A stretch of DNA of 32,474 bases. Origin: Betaproteobacteria bacterium (GTDB lineage: Bacteria; Pseudomonadota; Gammaproteobacteria; Burkholderiales; Burkholderiaceae_C). A program made the translations under genes and the position numbers. This document shows, in pieces, positions 7,385-15,555 of the stretch. The notes under the pieces were generated by a model that worked only from the letters and a program-made list of their open reading frames with translations, made no database searches and was not told the origin of the DNA. Each line of letters opens with the position of its first letter. Within the stretch, counting starts at the first letter, position 1. The stretch spans positions 1 through 32,474 of the forward strand of contig RFVJ01000005.1 of NCBI GenBank assembly GCA_009928125.1, in the 5' to 3' direction.

Positions 7385-8926
7385 TCAGGGCGCTTTGGAG
7401 CCACTTTGTGTGGATGCCTTTGCATCCTTTGTCACTTGTTTGTGGGCCTTGGCGTTTGCTTGTGACTTTGCCTTGGGGCCATTGCCATGGTTCTGGCTGG
7501 GTGCGGCCTTCACGCCCGTGTTGATGCTGGATTTTTTAGGGCTTGTTTTGCTGCCTTTGGCGCTGGCCGTGGTGGGCACCAAAATGGCGATCGATTGACC
7601 TGGTTTGAGTGCCACGGGCATCTTCAATTTATTCCATGCTGCAATGTTGGCAGGCGTCACATCGTGCCGTGCAGCCAAGGTGGCCAGCGTATCGCCTTTC
7701 AAAGCGGTCACCATGATGCGGCGCAAGACCACTTCGGGCGCAAATGAAATTTGCGCGTTGTCGGCCAAATGCTCTGTCACGTCATTGTCAAGTTTGCCTT
7801 GCCGTGTCACCAACAAGGTGGAGCCTTGTTTGATTTGCATGCCGTTGGGAATGGGGTTGATGCTTCGCAATTCTTTCTCAGACATGTTGACCGATTTGGC
7901 GACGTCCGCAATCTTCATGGTCTTGGGGACTGACCAAGCGGTCCAACTGGCCAGAGGCTTGTTGGCATGCTCCTCAAGCCGGCGTAGAAATTTGTCTGCA
8001 TTGTCCCAAGGCAGCAAGATTTCGGGTGTGCCTGCTGCCAGGATCACGGGTCTGCTCATCGACGGATTCAGCGCTTTGAAGTCATCCAAACTGATGCCTG
8101 CAAAATTGGCCGCCAATTTCACATCAATGTCACGCGTGATGCTGACGGATCGGAAGTAGGGGTGATTTTGAATCAGCGGCAAGCGCGCGTTGAAACTTTG
8201 CGGTTGCGAAATGATGTTTTTAACGGCTTGTAACTTGGGAACGTAATAGCGAGTCTCGGTGGGCATGTTCAAGTCGGAATAGGTGAGACCCAAACCAGCG
8301 GCTTTGTTTTTGGCCAGCGCACGGCTGACGCTGCCTTCTCCCCAGTTGTAGGCGGCCAAGGCCAAATGCCAATCGCCAAACATGCCGTACAACTTTTGCA
8401 AGTAGTCCAAGGCCGCTCGCGTGGACTCGACCACACCGCGGCGTTCATCGCGAAACATGTTTTGTTTCAAATCAAAGTATTTGCCAGTGGCCGGCATGAA
8501 CTGCCACATGCCGGCCGCTTTGGCGGATGACACGGCTTCAGGGTTGAAGGCGGACTCAATGAAGGGCAACAAGGCCAATTCAGTCGGCATGTTGCGCCGC
8601 TCTAATTCTTCAACAATGTGAAACAGGTATTTGCGCGAGCGCTCTGTCATGCGCACCATGTAATCGGGTCTTGCGGCGTACCACTCTTCACGGTCTTTGA
8701 CCAAATCATTTTCCAGATCCGGCATCGCAAAGCCCTGGCGTATGCGCACCCAAATGTCAGCAGGGGGTTCCGAGCTGACGTCTGTTTTTTGTTTGGCCTG
8801 GACAGGCTTTGCAGCTGGCAAAGTCTGTGACGGTGGGGTGATTTGCGCTGTTTCAGGACTGGCTGGTGTGGTGACCGTTTTCTCTTCGCTTGTTTTGTTC
8901 AAAACTTTGGGAGAGTAGCTTGTCAT
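7385..8926 (-). CDS. mltD: Membrane-bound lytic murein transglycosylase D-like, with LysM domains
   Basis: Lytic transglycosylases of the MltD group cleave the MurNAc-GlcNAc bond of peptidoglycan, forming 1,6-anhydroMurNAc. The 513-residue product has a transglycosylase SLT domain with catalytic Glu124 in LLPFIESAFNPEAVSSAKAAGMWQFMP (read as two adjoining motifs) and LALAAYNWGEGSV, then two LysM-like segments (about 315-360 and 405-450), then a Lys/Ser/Ala-rich tail. ATG 8926 overlaps the gloB stop in an ATGA junction, which supports this start. Oddly, the N-terminus (MTSYSPKVLNKTSEEK) has no signal peptide or lipobox, and neither does the upstream in-frame extension to 9115. The mltD-gloB order is as in E. 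coli. Confidence 0.88.
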   Translation of the reverse strand: MTSYSPKVLNKTSEEKTVTTPASPETAQITPPSQTLPAAKPVQAKQKTDVSSEPPADIWVRIRQGFAMPDLENDLVKDREEWYAARPDYMVRMTERSRKYLFHIVEELERRNMPTELALLPFIESAFNPEAVSSAKAAGMWQFMPATGKYFDLKQNMFRDERRGVVESTRAALDYLQKLYGMFGDWHLALAAYNWGEGSVSRALAKNKAAGLGLTYSDLNMPTETRYYVPKLQAVKNIISQPQSFNARLPLIQNHPYFRSVSITRDIDVKLAANFAGISLDDFKALNPSMSRPVILAAGTPEILLPWDNADKFLRRLEEHANKPLASWTAWSVPKTMKIADVAKSVNMSEKELRSINPIPNGMQIKQGSTLLVTRQGKLDNDVTEHLADNAQISFAPEVVLRRIMVTALKGDTLATLAARHDVTPANIAAWNKLKMPVALKPGQSIAILVPTTASAKGSKTSPKKSSINTGVKAAPSQNHGNGPKAKSQANAKAHKQVTKDAKASTQSGSKAP

Positions 8927-9696
8927 TTGAAATCGTTTTTCCAAGAACGCAAGTTGGCGAAGATCTCGACGTCTTGGTTGGGTGTGTGAGGTGCATAAGC
9001 CTGGACTGCTTGAATGACAGTACTTTGACGGCTTCGCAAAAAGGGATTGATCTTCAATTCGGTGGCCAACTGCGCTGGAAGGGTTGGCAAATTCTCCGAC
9101 CGCCTTTGTTGGCAATGTTGAACATAAGTTTGAAGCGCTAAATTGTCAGGCTCGACGGCCATTGCAAATTTCAAATTGCTCAAGGTGTATTCGTGCGCGC
9201 AGCAGACACGGGTCTGGCCAGGCAGTGCCGACAAGGCATCCATGGCCTGGAGCATTTGAGCGGGGGTGCCCTCGAAAATTCGACCACAGCCCCCCGAGAA
9301 CAAGGTATCGCCGCAGAACAAAATGGGATCTTGGGTGCTGGGCTGCGTCCAATAGGCGATGTGGCCCGATGTGTGGCCCGGTACATCCAGGATCTGGAAA
9401 ACCAAGTCCCCCCAATGGACTGAATCACCTTGTCGCAGTGGCTGGTATTCAAAGGGCAAAGATTCGCTTGCAGGGCCGTAAACCTTGGCGCCCCATTGTT
9501 GTTGCAAGCTGGCGACGCCACCCGTGTGATCGCCATGGTGATGCGTGACTAAAATGCAATCAAGCGAGAGTTGATGCTCGGTGAGCCAGCGCGTGACAGG
9601 CTCGGCTTGACCCGGATCGACCACCAAAGCGCGGCCTTGGTGCTGGATCAGCCAAATGTAATTGTCAGAGAATGCGGGCAGTGGAATCAGGTTCAT
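8923..9696 (-). CDS. gloB: Hydroxyacylglutathione hydrolase (glyoxalase II)
   Basis: GloB hydrolyses S-D-lactoylglutathione to D-lactate and glutathione, the second step of methylglyoxal detoxification in the cytoplasm. The 257-residue product starts [17 protein letters not shown] as usual for the family, and carries the metallo-beta-lactamase binuclear site THHHGDH (His52, His54, Asp56, His57), the CGDTLFSGGCGRIFEG segment, and HEYTLSNLKFA. An AGGA lies seven bases before ATG 9696. The start codon overlaps the start codon of the divergent methyltransferase by two bases (shared CATG 9694-9697). A perfect TATAAT lies on the same strand at 9712-9707. mltD overlaps its stop and is presumably cotranscribed. 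Confidence 0.96.
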   Translation of the reverse strand: MNLIPLPAFSDNYIWLIQHQGRALVVDPGQAEPVTRWLTEHQLSLDCILVTHHHGDHTGGVASLQQQWGAKVYGPASESLPFEYQPLRQGDSVHWGDLVFQILDVPGHTSGHIAYWTQPSTQDPILFCGDTLFSGGCGRIFEGTPAQMLQAMDALSALPGQTRVCCAHEYTLSNLKFAMAVEPDNLALQTYVQHCQQRRSENLPTLPAQLATELKINPFLRSRQSTVIQAVQAYAPHTPNQDVEIFANLRSWKNDFK

Positions 9697-10525
9697 GAAT
9701 CATCCTATTATAGAAAGCAGCTCGATCACGCAAGCTTGGCGTGATTGGTTGAATTCGCCTGCAGGTGCCTATTTGTTGGATTGGGAGCAAGCTCAAATCG
9801 ATGAGGTGGTGGCCGACATCTTTGGCTACCATGCCGTGCAATTGGGCATGCCCGAGTTGGAAGGCTTGCGAGCCAATCGAATGCCACACCAATGGCTGGC
9901 AACGTCAGAGCCAGATTCAGCACTTCCTGGCAAGTCTTTGGATTTTGCGGCGCACAGTGTTGCCCTGCCATTTCAAGCCGACAGTTTGGACCTGCTGCTG
10001 ATGCCCCACAGTTTGGAGCTCAGCCTGGATGCGCACACCAGCTTGCGTGAAGCGCATCGCGTGTTGATGCCGGAGGGGCATTTGGTCATCACGGGTTTGA
10101 ACCCCACCAGCCTTTGGGGTTGGCGCCACAAACGATCGCAGTGGTATCAAAAATGGGGGTACCGTGGGCTCAGCGCACCCCCGTGTGATGAAATGATTGC
10201 TTATTGGCGACTCAAGGACTGGCTGCGTTTGTTGGGCTTTGAAGTCAAGCTGAGCCGTTTCGGCTGCTGGCGTCCGGCCATGGACAAAGCCAAGTGGCTG
10301 CAACGTTGGTCTTGGATGGACCGCCTGGGAGCGCAGTGGTGGCCCATTTTGGGTGGGGCTTATGTGATGGTTGCCGTGAAAAAAGTTCACGGTGGCCGCA
10401 TGTTGGGGGCCACCTGGAAACAACGCCGTCCCCAAACCAAAACAGCCGTCGGTGTTGCCCAAAGGCAGATCCGGCCCGGCGAACCCAATGGCCTCCATCG
10501 AAAGAATGAATGTGAATCACGTTGA
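9695..10525 (+). CDS. YafS-like putative SAM-dependent methyltransferase
   Basis: The 276-residue product sits between gloB and rnhA, the same position as E. coli yafS, a predicted class I methyltransferase of unknown substrate. The C-terminal half of a methyltransferase-11 fold is recognisable ([40 protein letters not shown]), corresponding to motifs II-III and post regions. However, the normal N-terminal SAM-binding motif I (D/E-x-G-x-G-x-G) is not present; the corresponding area reads [17 protein letters not shown]. Either SAM binding is non-canonical or activity is lost. ATG 9695 shares CATG with the gloB start; an alternative start at 9662 would lie deeper in gloB. The 3' end overlaps rnhA by 20 bases. 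Function is inferred only from fold and context. Confidence 0.75.
   Translation: MNHPIIESSSITQAWRDWLNSPAGAYLLDWEQAQIDEVVADIFGYHAVQLGMPELEGLRANRMPHQWLATSEPDSALPGKSLDFAAHSVALPFQADSLDLLLMPHSLELSLDAHTSLREAHRVLMPEGHLVITGLNPTSLWGWRHKRSQWYQKWGYRGLSAPPCDEMIAYWRLKDWLRLLGFEVKLSRFGCWRPAMDKAKWLQRWSWMDRLGAQWWPILGGAYVMVAVKKVHGGRMLGATWKQRRPQTKTAVGVAQRQIRPGEPNGLHRKNECESR
9707..9712 (-). promoter_or_regulatory. Candidate -10 box for gloB inside the divergent methyltransferase gene
   Basis: On the minus strand a perfect TATAAT ends ten bases before the gloB ATG. TTGCGT lies 15 bases further upstream and could be a poor -35. Use of this box would leave a leader of only a few bases and would remove the AGGA ribosome site from the mRNA, so it may be coincidental; any gloB promoter must nevertheless lie within the neighbouring coding sequence. 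Confidence 0.35.
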
Positions 10526-10958
10526 AATACACACCGACGGTGCATGCAAGGGCAACCCTGGTCCTGGCGGCTGGGGCGCTTTGATGCGCTCGGGTGAGAA
10601 CGTCCGGGAAATTTTTGGCGGAGAGCTGGAAACCACCAACAACCGCATGGAACTGACCGCTGTCATCGAGGCCTTCATGGCCTTGAAGCGACCTTGCAAG
10701 GTCACACTTTATTTAGACAGCGAGTACGTGCGCAAAGGCATCACCGAATGGATTCACGGTTGGAAGGCCAAAGGCTGGCGGACCGCCGCCAAGCAGCCCG
10801 TTAAAAACGCCGATCTATGGCAGAAATTGGATGCTTTAGTGATCAATTCGGGACATCAAATTGAATGGCGCTGGGTGAAGGGTCATGCAGGTGACCCCGG
10901 CAATGAGCGCGCCGATGCACTGGCCAACCAGGGTGTTGAGAAAGCCCTAGGCCGCTGA
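10506..10958 (+). CDS. rnhA: Ribonuclease HI
   Basis: RNase HI cuts the RNA strand of RNA-DNA hybrids (R-loops, primers). The 150-residue product has the full catalytic set: Asp11 in [16 protein letters not shown], Glu49 in NNRMELTAV, Asp71 in YLDSEYV, His127 in KGHAG and Asp137 in NERADALAN. The basic protrusion [17 protein letters not shown] is also present. ATG 10506 is chosen because homologues begin a few residues before the first strand; the frame is open upstream to 10392. It overlaps the methyltransferase 3' end by 20 bases, implying coupled translation. In E. coli and Pseudomonas dnaQ follows in this neighbourhood; here an RND efflux operon follows instead. Confidence 0.97.
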   Translation: MNVNHVEIHTDGACKGNPGPGGWGALMRSGENVREIFGGELETTNNRMELTAVIEAFMALKRPCKVTLYLDSEYVRKGITEWIHGWKAKGWRTAAKQPVKNADLWQKLDALVINSGHQIEWRWVKGHAGDPGNERADALANQGVEKALGR

Positions 10959-11051
10959 GTTTGTGCTTCAAGGCACTCCAGCACTCGCCGTGATGTAAAG
11001 CCAACGTTAAGGAAAGTTTGGCAGAGACGCACTGGAGGTTTTTTCCGATGC

Positions 11052-11098
11052 CAAGACCCCCCAACAACTGTTACATTTCAGAACTGTTTTGGGTCTTG
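11052..11098 (+). promoter_or_regulatory. Inverted and direct repeats before the RND efflux operon
   Basis: Perfect 8-base arms CAAGACCC (11052-11059) and GGGTCTTG (11091-11098) flank two direct copies of AACTGTT (11066-11072 and 11082-11088, one helical turn and a half apart). The block ends 13 bases before the adaptor ATG at 11112. It could be an operator for a local repressor or an RNA stem near the ribosome site (CGGAA). No regulator gene is adjacent. Confidence 0.35.
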
Positions 11099-11111
11099 TT
11101 CGGAATCTTTG

Positions 11112-12458
11112 ATGTCTTTCAAAAAACCTTATCTCGCGATTGCTTTGGTTGGCGTCGCTGCCGCTTCTGGTGCTGCCTGGTGGCTGCAAAATAAACCGAA
11201 CGCCCCTGCCGCTGAAACAGCCGCAACGGCTGCCAGTCCCACAGCACCCAACGCGGCTGGCGGCGGTGCGCCGGGGGGACCCGCCAAACCCACAGCCGTG
11301 GAAGTTGCCAAAGTCGAGCAAACCAAAATTGTGGACGAGACTCAATCGGTGGGCAGTCTGCGTTCGAACCAAGGTGTTGTTTTGCGACCTGAGGTGGGTG
11401 GACGCGTCAGCCAAGTGTTGTTCAAAGATGGACAGCGTGTCAAAAAAGGTCAGTTGCTGGTTCAGTTTGATGACCAATTGCCTGCTGCACAAGTGATGCA
11501 GGCCAAGGCCGAATTGTCGATTGCACAAGCCAACCACACGCGCAACCAAGAGTTGGTGTCGCAGAACTTCATCAGCAAACGTTCATTGGACGAAAGTGAA
11601 GCCGCCTTGCAAGTGGCCCAAGCCAAATTGGCCTTGGCCCAAGCCACACTGCAACGTTTGAAAATTGTGGCCCCGTTTGATGGCGTGGCAGGTTTGCGTC
11701 AAATCAACGTGGGCGATTACTTGAAAGACGGCGCTGACATGGTCAACGTGGAAGACATCGATGCGGTATTGCTCGACTTCCGATTGGCTGAACGTTTTCA
11801 AACCAAGGTCAAACCGGGTCAAAAAGCGCAAGTCACTTTTGATGCTTTGCCTGGCCGTAAATTCACTGCGCTCATCCAGGCCATTGACCCCTTGATCGAT
11901 GCCAATGGTCGGTCAGTGGGCATTCGCGGTTGCATTGACAACCGGCAGATGCAGTTGCGTCCCGGTATGTTTGCCCGCGTCAATGCCGTGTTCGGCGAGC
12001 GAGCAGAGGCCTTGGTGGTGCCAGAGGAGGCCATCGTGCCGCAAGGCGGACGGGCCAACGTGGTCCGCATTGTGCCTGGCGCCAACAAAGATGAGCTGAT
12101 CTCTGAACGGGTCACGGTGAAGATAGGTCTGCGCCAACCTGGCAAAGTTGAAATTCTCGAGGGCTTGGCTTTGGGCGATACCGTGGTGGTTGCGGGTCAG
12201 CAGCGTTTGCAAAAAGACGGCACCTTGGTCCGAATTGTCGATACCTCCAAGGGGCAAGCGGGTGGTGCTGCGGGTGCCGCAGGGGGGACCAATGCTGGCC
12301 CATCGGGTGCACCTGCTGCGGGCAATGCCGCACCCGGCGGTGCGGGTGCCAAACCCGCTGACGCGCCGCCAACCAAAGAGGCCGACAAAGGCAAGGGCAA
12401 GATGCCCCCTGTGACCGGTGAAAACCCATGCCTCAGAGGTCAGAATGCAACTCGCTGA
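11112..12458 (+). CDS. RND efflux periplasmic adaptor (membrane fusion protein)
   Basis: Adaptors of the HlyD/AcrA family bridge an inner-membrane RND pump and an outer-membrane channel. The 448-residue product starts MSFKKPYLAIALVGVAAASG, an N-terminal hydrophobic anchor or signal, followed by a Pro/Ala-rich linker. Then come a lipoyl-like hairpin (VLFKDGQRVKKGQLLVQFDD), a coiled-coil hairpin (about 125-180, rich in AQAKAEL-type heptads), the second lipoyl half (LKIVAPFDGVAGL), beta-barrel and membrane-proximal domains. The C-terminal 70 residues are Gly/Ala/Pro-rich low complexity. The tail overlaps the pump gene by 14 bases. The start is ATG 11112, preceded by an in-frame TTG at 11109 and a weak CGGAA. 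Substrates are unknown. Confidence 0.92.
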   Translation: MSFKKPYLAIALVGVAAASGAAWWLQNKPNAPAAETAATAASPTAPNAAGGGAPGGPAKPTAVEVAKVEQTKIVDETQSVGSLRSNQGVVLRPEVGGRVSQVLFKDGQRVKKGQLLVQFDDQLPAAQVMQAKAELSIAQANHTRNQELVSQNFISKRSLDESEAALQVAQAKLALAQATLQRLKIVAPFDGVAGLRQINVGDYLKDGADMVNVEDIDAVLLDFRLAERFQTKVKPGQKAQVTFDALPGRKFTALIQAIDPLIDANGRSVGIRGCIDNRQMQLRPGMFARVNAVFGERAEALVVPEEAIVPQGGRANVVRIVPGANKDELISERVTVKIGLRQPGKVEILEGLALGDTVVVAGQQRLQKDGTLVRIVDTSKGQAGGAAGAAGGTNAGPSGAPAAGNAAPGGAGAKPADAPPTKEADKGKGKMPPVTGENPCLRGQNATR

Positions 12459-15400
12459 AACCTCGATTCGCCGACCGGTCTTCGCGACCGTTTTGTCGCT
12501 GCTGATTCTCTTGATTGGCGCGGTCAGTTTCAATCGACTGTCGCTGCGTGAGTATCCCAAGATCGACGAGCCCACCGTCACTGTCAGTGTGAAGTACCCA
12601 GGTGCTTCCGCAGAGGTGATTGAATCGCAAGTGACCAAGCCCTTGGAAGATTCCATCGCAGGCATCGACGCTGTGGACGTGATCACGTCCATCAGCCGGG
12701 CAGACCAATCGCAAATTACGGTTCGCTTTCGCTTAGAGAAGGATGCGGACACGGCAGCCGCGGAAGTGCGCGATCGCACGTCGCGCATTCGTGGCCGTTT
12801 GCCCCAAGCCATTGAAGAGCCGGTCATTGCCAAGGTGGAAGCCGACGCGTTTCCTGTGATCTGGTTGGCGTTTTCCAGTGACACCTTGTCACCGCTGCAA
12901 ATCAATGACTTGATCAACCGGGTGGTCAAGCCGCGCTTGCAAACTGTCACGGGTGTGGCCGATGTGCGCATTTACGGTGAACGCAAATATGCAATGCGTG
13001 TTTGGTTGGACGCAGAACGCATGGCCGCCTATCGCCTCACACCGCAAGATGTGGAAGACGCCATTCGCCGCAGCAATTTGGAATTGCCTGCCGGGCGCAT
13101 TGAATCGCAGCAACGAGAATTCAGTGTCACGTCTCAAACCGATTTGATCAAGGCCGGACAGTTTGGGGACATCACCATTCGCAATGTCAACGGGTTCCCC
13201 ATCAAAATTCGCGATGTGGCCAAAGTGGAAGAGGGCGCAGCAGATGACCGAAGCCGAGTGCGTTTGAATGGCAAAGCCTCGATTTCGGCGGGCGTGATTC
13301 GTCAGGCAACGGCCAATCCTTTGGAGTTGTCCAAAGGCGTGCGCGAGATGATGCCGCGCTTGCAACAAGATCTGCCAGGCGATGTGACCATCGATGTGGC
13401 CAACGACAATTCAGTGTTCATCGACAAGTCCATCAAGAGCGTATTCCGTACCATTGTGGAAGCGGTTGTGTTGGTGGCGCTGGTGATTTTTGTATTTTTG
13501 CGGACCTTCCGCGCCTCGATCATTCCCATCGTGACCATTCCAGTGAGTTTGATTGGCACCTTTGCCATGATGGCCCTGGCAGGCTTCACCATCAACACCT
13601 TGACCCTGCTGGCCTTGGTGCTGGCCATCGGCTTGGTGGTGGACGATGCCATTGTGATGCTGGAAAATATTTTCAGGCACATCGAGGAAGGATTGGACCC
13701 GTTCTCGGCGGCCATCAAAGGCGCCAAAGAAATTGGCTTTGCGATCGTGGCCATGTCATTGACCTTGGCGGCTGTGTTTGCACCCTTGGCTTTCACACCG
13801 GGCCGTACGGGCAAGTTGTTCAGTGAATTTGCCTTGGCTTTGGCGGGCGCTGTGCTGGTTTCGGGTTTTGTGGCACTGACCCTGTCGCCCATGATGAGCT
13901 CTTTGCTTTTGCGTCACAACCCCAATCCCAACCGCTTTGACGTGTTCATGGAAAAAATCCTGACAGGCTTGTCAAACGGCTACGAAAAACTGCTCACTTG
14001 GGTGTTGAGAAAAGCACGTTGGTTGGTGGTTTTGGTGATGCTATCTTGCGGTGTCGGCATTGTGATGGTGTACCCCACCATGAAGCAAGAGTTGTCGCCC
14101 TTGGAAGACCGCGGCACCATCCTGGCCACTGTCACAGCGCCCGACGGTTCAACCTTGGACTACACCGACAAGTATGCCAAGTCGCTAGAAAGAATTGGCA
14201 GCGCCTATCCTGAATTTGACCGCATCTTTGCCAACTTGGGCAATCCAACGGTGGCGCAGGGCAGCGTCATTTACCGTGCTGTTGATTGGGATCAGCGCAA
14301 TCGCACCACGCTGGAAATTGCCCGAGAGATGCAAGGCAAGTTCAATGGCATTGCAGGCATCAATGCCTTCCCCATCACGCCGCCTTCTTTGGGACAAGGC
14401 TTCCGCGAGCGTCCTGTCAACTTTGTGATTCAAACCTCCGACAGTTATCAAAATCTGAATGCTGTCACGCGCCAAATGCTGGATGCGATTGCCAAAAATC
14501 CTGGCTTCATTGCGCCTGATGTGGATTTGCGCTTGAACAAGCCAGAGCTTCGGATTGATGTCGACCGTGTCAAAGCCACCGAGTTGGGTGTCAGTGTGGA
14601 TGTGGTGGCGCGTGCCATTGAAACCATGTTGGGTGGCCGTGCTGTGACGCGTTACAAACGCGATGCAGAGCAGTACGATGTGATTGTGCAAACCCAGGCC
14701 AGTGGCCGCAATGCACCCGATGACATCGACAACATTTATGTGCGTGGCCGCAACGATTCCGTCATTCCCTTGTCGGCCTTGGTCAAGGTTCGCGAGAGCG
14801 TATCGCCTCGTGAGTTGAATCACTTTGGACAACGCCGTTCGGTTTCCATCACCGCCAATTTGGCGCCTGACTATGCCTTGGGCGAGGCCTTGAAGTTTTT
14901 GGACACCACGGCGGCCGGTATTTTGAAGACCGGCTACACCACAGAGTTGAATGGCACCTCCCGAGAGTTTCGCAATTCGCAAGGTGCGTTGGTCATTGTG
15001 TTTGTGCTGGCGCTGTTCTTTATTTTCTTGGTGTTGGCTGCGCAGTTCGAGAGTTTCATCGACCCCTTCGTGATCATGTTGTCGGTCCCGCTGTCGATGT
15101 TCGGGGCGCTCATCACGCTCAAAATGACGGGCGGCACGCTCAATGTGTACTCTCAAATTGGCTTGATCACCTTGGTCGGTTTGATCACCAAGCACGGCAT
15201 CTTGATCGTGGAATTCACCAACCAGTTGCGCGAGCAGGGTGTTGAAACGTTTGATGCCATCGTGAAGGCCTCTGGGCAACGCCTGCGTCCCATCTTGATG
15301 ACCACGGGCGCCATGGTGTTGGGTGCAGTACCCTTGGCGTTGGCCAAAGGTGCGGGTGCTGAAAGCCGCATTCAAATTGGTTGGGTGATTGTGGGCGGCA

Positions 15401-15534
15401 TGACCTTTGGAACCTTGCTGACGGTCTTTGTGGTGCCCACCATGTACAGTTTGTTTGCGCGCAAATCAGTTCCGGGCCCTAACAAGCAAGATGTGGTGGA
15501 TTCAGCCTCAGAGGTCGGCCACGCACACCCTTGA
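12445..15534 (+). CDS. RND multidrug efflux transporter permease (AcrB/MexF-type)
   Basis: This 1029-residue inner-membrane proton-driven pump belongs to the HAE-1 RND family. It has an N-terminal TM1 (RRPVFATVLSLLILLIGAVS), two large periplasmic loops, and twelve expected membrane segments. Proton-relay residues are present: Asp400-Asp401 in GLVVDDAIVMLEN (TM4) and Lys916 in GLITKHGILIVEF (TM10). ATG 12445 is preferred over GTG 12418 because AGAGGT lies five bases upstream and the family starts with a short segment before TM1. It overlaps the adaptor by 14 bases. No outer-membrane factor follows, so a TolC/OprM-like channel encoded elsewhere is implied. The stop lies 21 bases from the convergent moeA stop. 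Confidence 0.95.
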   Translation: MQLAETSIRRPVFATVLSLLILLIGAVSFNRLSLREYPKIDEPTVTVSVKYPGASAEVIESQVTKPLEDSIAGIDAVDVITSISRADQSQITVRFRLEKDADTAAAEVRDRTSRIRGRLPQAIEEPVIAKVEADAFPVIWLAFSSDTLSPLQINDLINRVVKPRLQTVTGVADVRIYGERKYAMRVWLDAERMAAYRLTPQDVEDAIRRSNLELPAGRIESQQREFSVTSQTDLIKAGQFGDITIRNVNGFPIKIRDVAKVEEGAADDRSRVRLNGKASISAGVIRQATANPLELSKGVREMMPRLQQDLPGDVTIDVANDNSVFIDKSIKSVFRTIVEAVVLVALVIFVFLRTFRASIIPIVTIPVSLIGTFAMMALAGFTINTLTLLALVLAIGLVVDDAIVMLENIFRHIEEGLDPFSAAIKGAKEIGFAIVAMSLTLAAVFAPLAFTPGRTGKLFSEFALALAGAVLVSGFVALTLSPMMSSLLLRHNPNPNRFDVFMEKILTGLSNGYEKLLTWVLRKARWLVVLVMLSCGVGIVMVYPTMKQELSPLEDRGTILATVTAPDGSTLDYTDKYAKSLERIGSAYPEFDRIFANLGNPTVAQGSVIYRAVDWDQRNRTTLEIAREMQGKFNGIAGINAFPITPPSLGQGFRERPVNFVIQTSDSYQNLNAVTRQMLDAIAKNPGFIAPDVDLRLNKPELRIDVDRVKATELGVSVDVVARAIETMLGGRAVTRYKRDAEQYDVIVQTQASGRNAPDDIDNIYVRGRNDSVIPLSALVKVRESVSPRELNHFGQRRSVSITANLAPDYALGEALKFLDTTAAGILKTGYTTELNGTSREFRNSQGALVIVFVLALFFIFLVLAAQFESFIDPFVIMLSVPLSMFGALITLKMTGGTLNVYSQIGLITLVGLITKHGILIVEFTNQLREQGVETFDAIVKASGQRLRPILMTTGAMVLGAVPLALAKGAGAESRIQIGWVIVGGMTFGTLLTVFVVPTMYSLFARKSVPGPNKQDVVDSASEVGHAHP

Positions 15535-15555
15535 TGCCACAGAATTGAATTTCTC

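Noticed and set aside
7329-7598. Small hydrophobic open frame after the binding protein
   Set aside because: It overlaps the binding-protein end and the mltD tail; hydrophobicity comes from reading the Lys/Ala-rich tail antisense.
10976-11044. CTCCAG...CTGGAG followed by TTTTTT as an rnhA terminator
   Set aside because: The arms are 50 bases apart with little internal pairing, too loose for an intrinsic terminator.
11913-12971. 352-codon open frame on minus strand across the adaptor/pump junction
   Set aside because: Both sense-strand genes are secure; this frame shows no domain.
14185-15375. 396-codon open frame on minus strand
   Set aside because: Antisense to the RND permease; His/Gln/Arg-rich composition typical of antisense frames.
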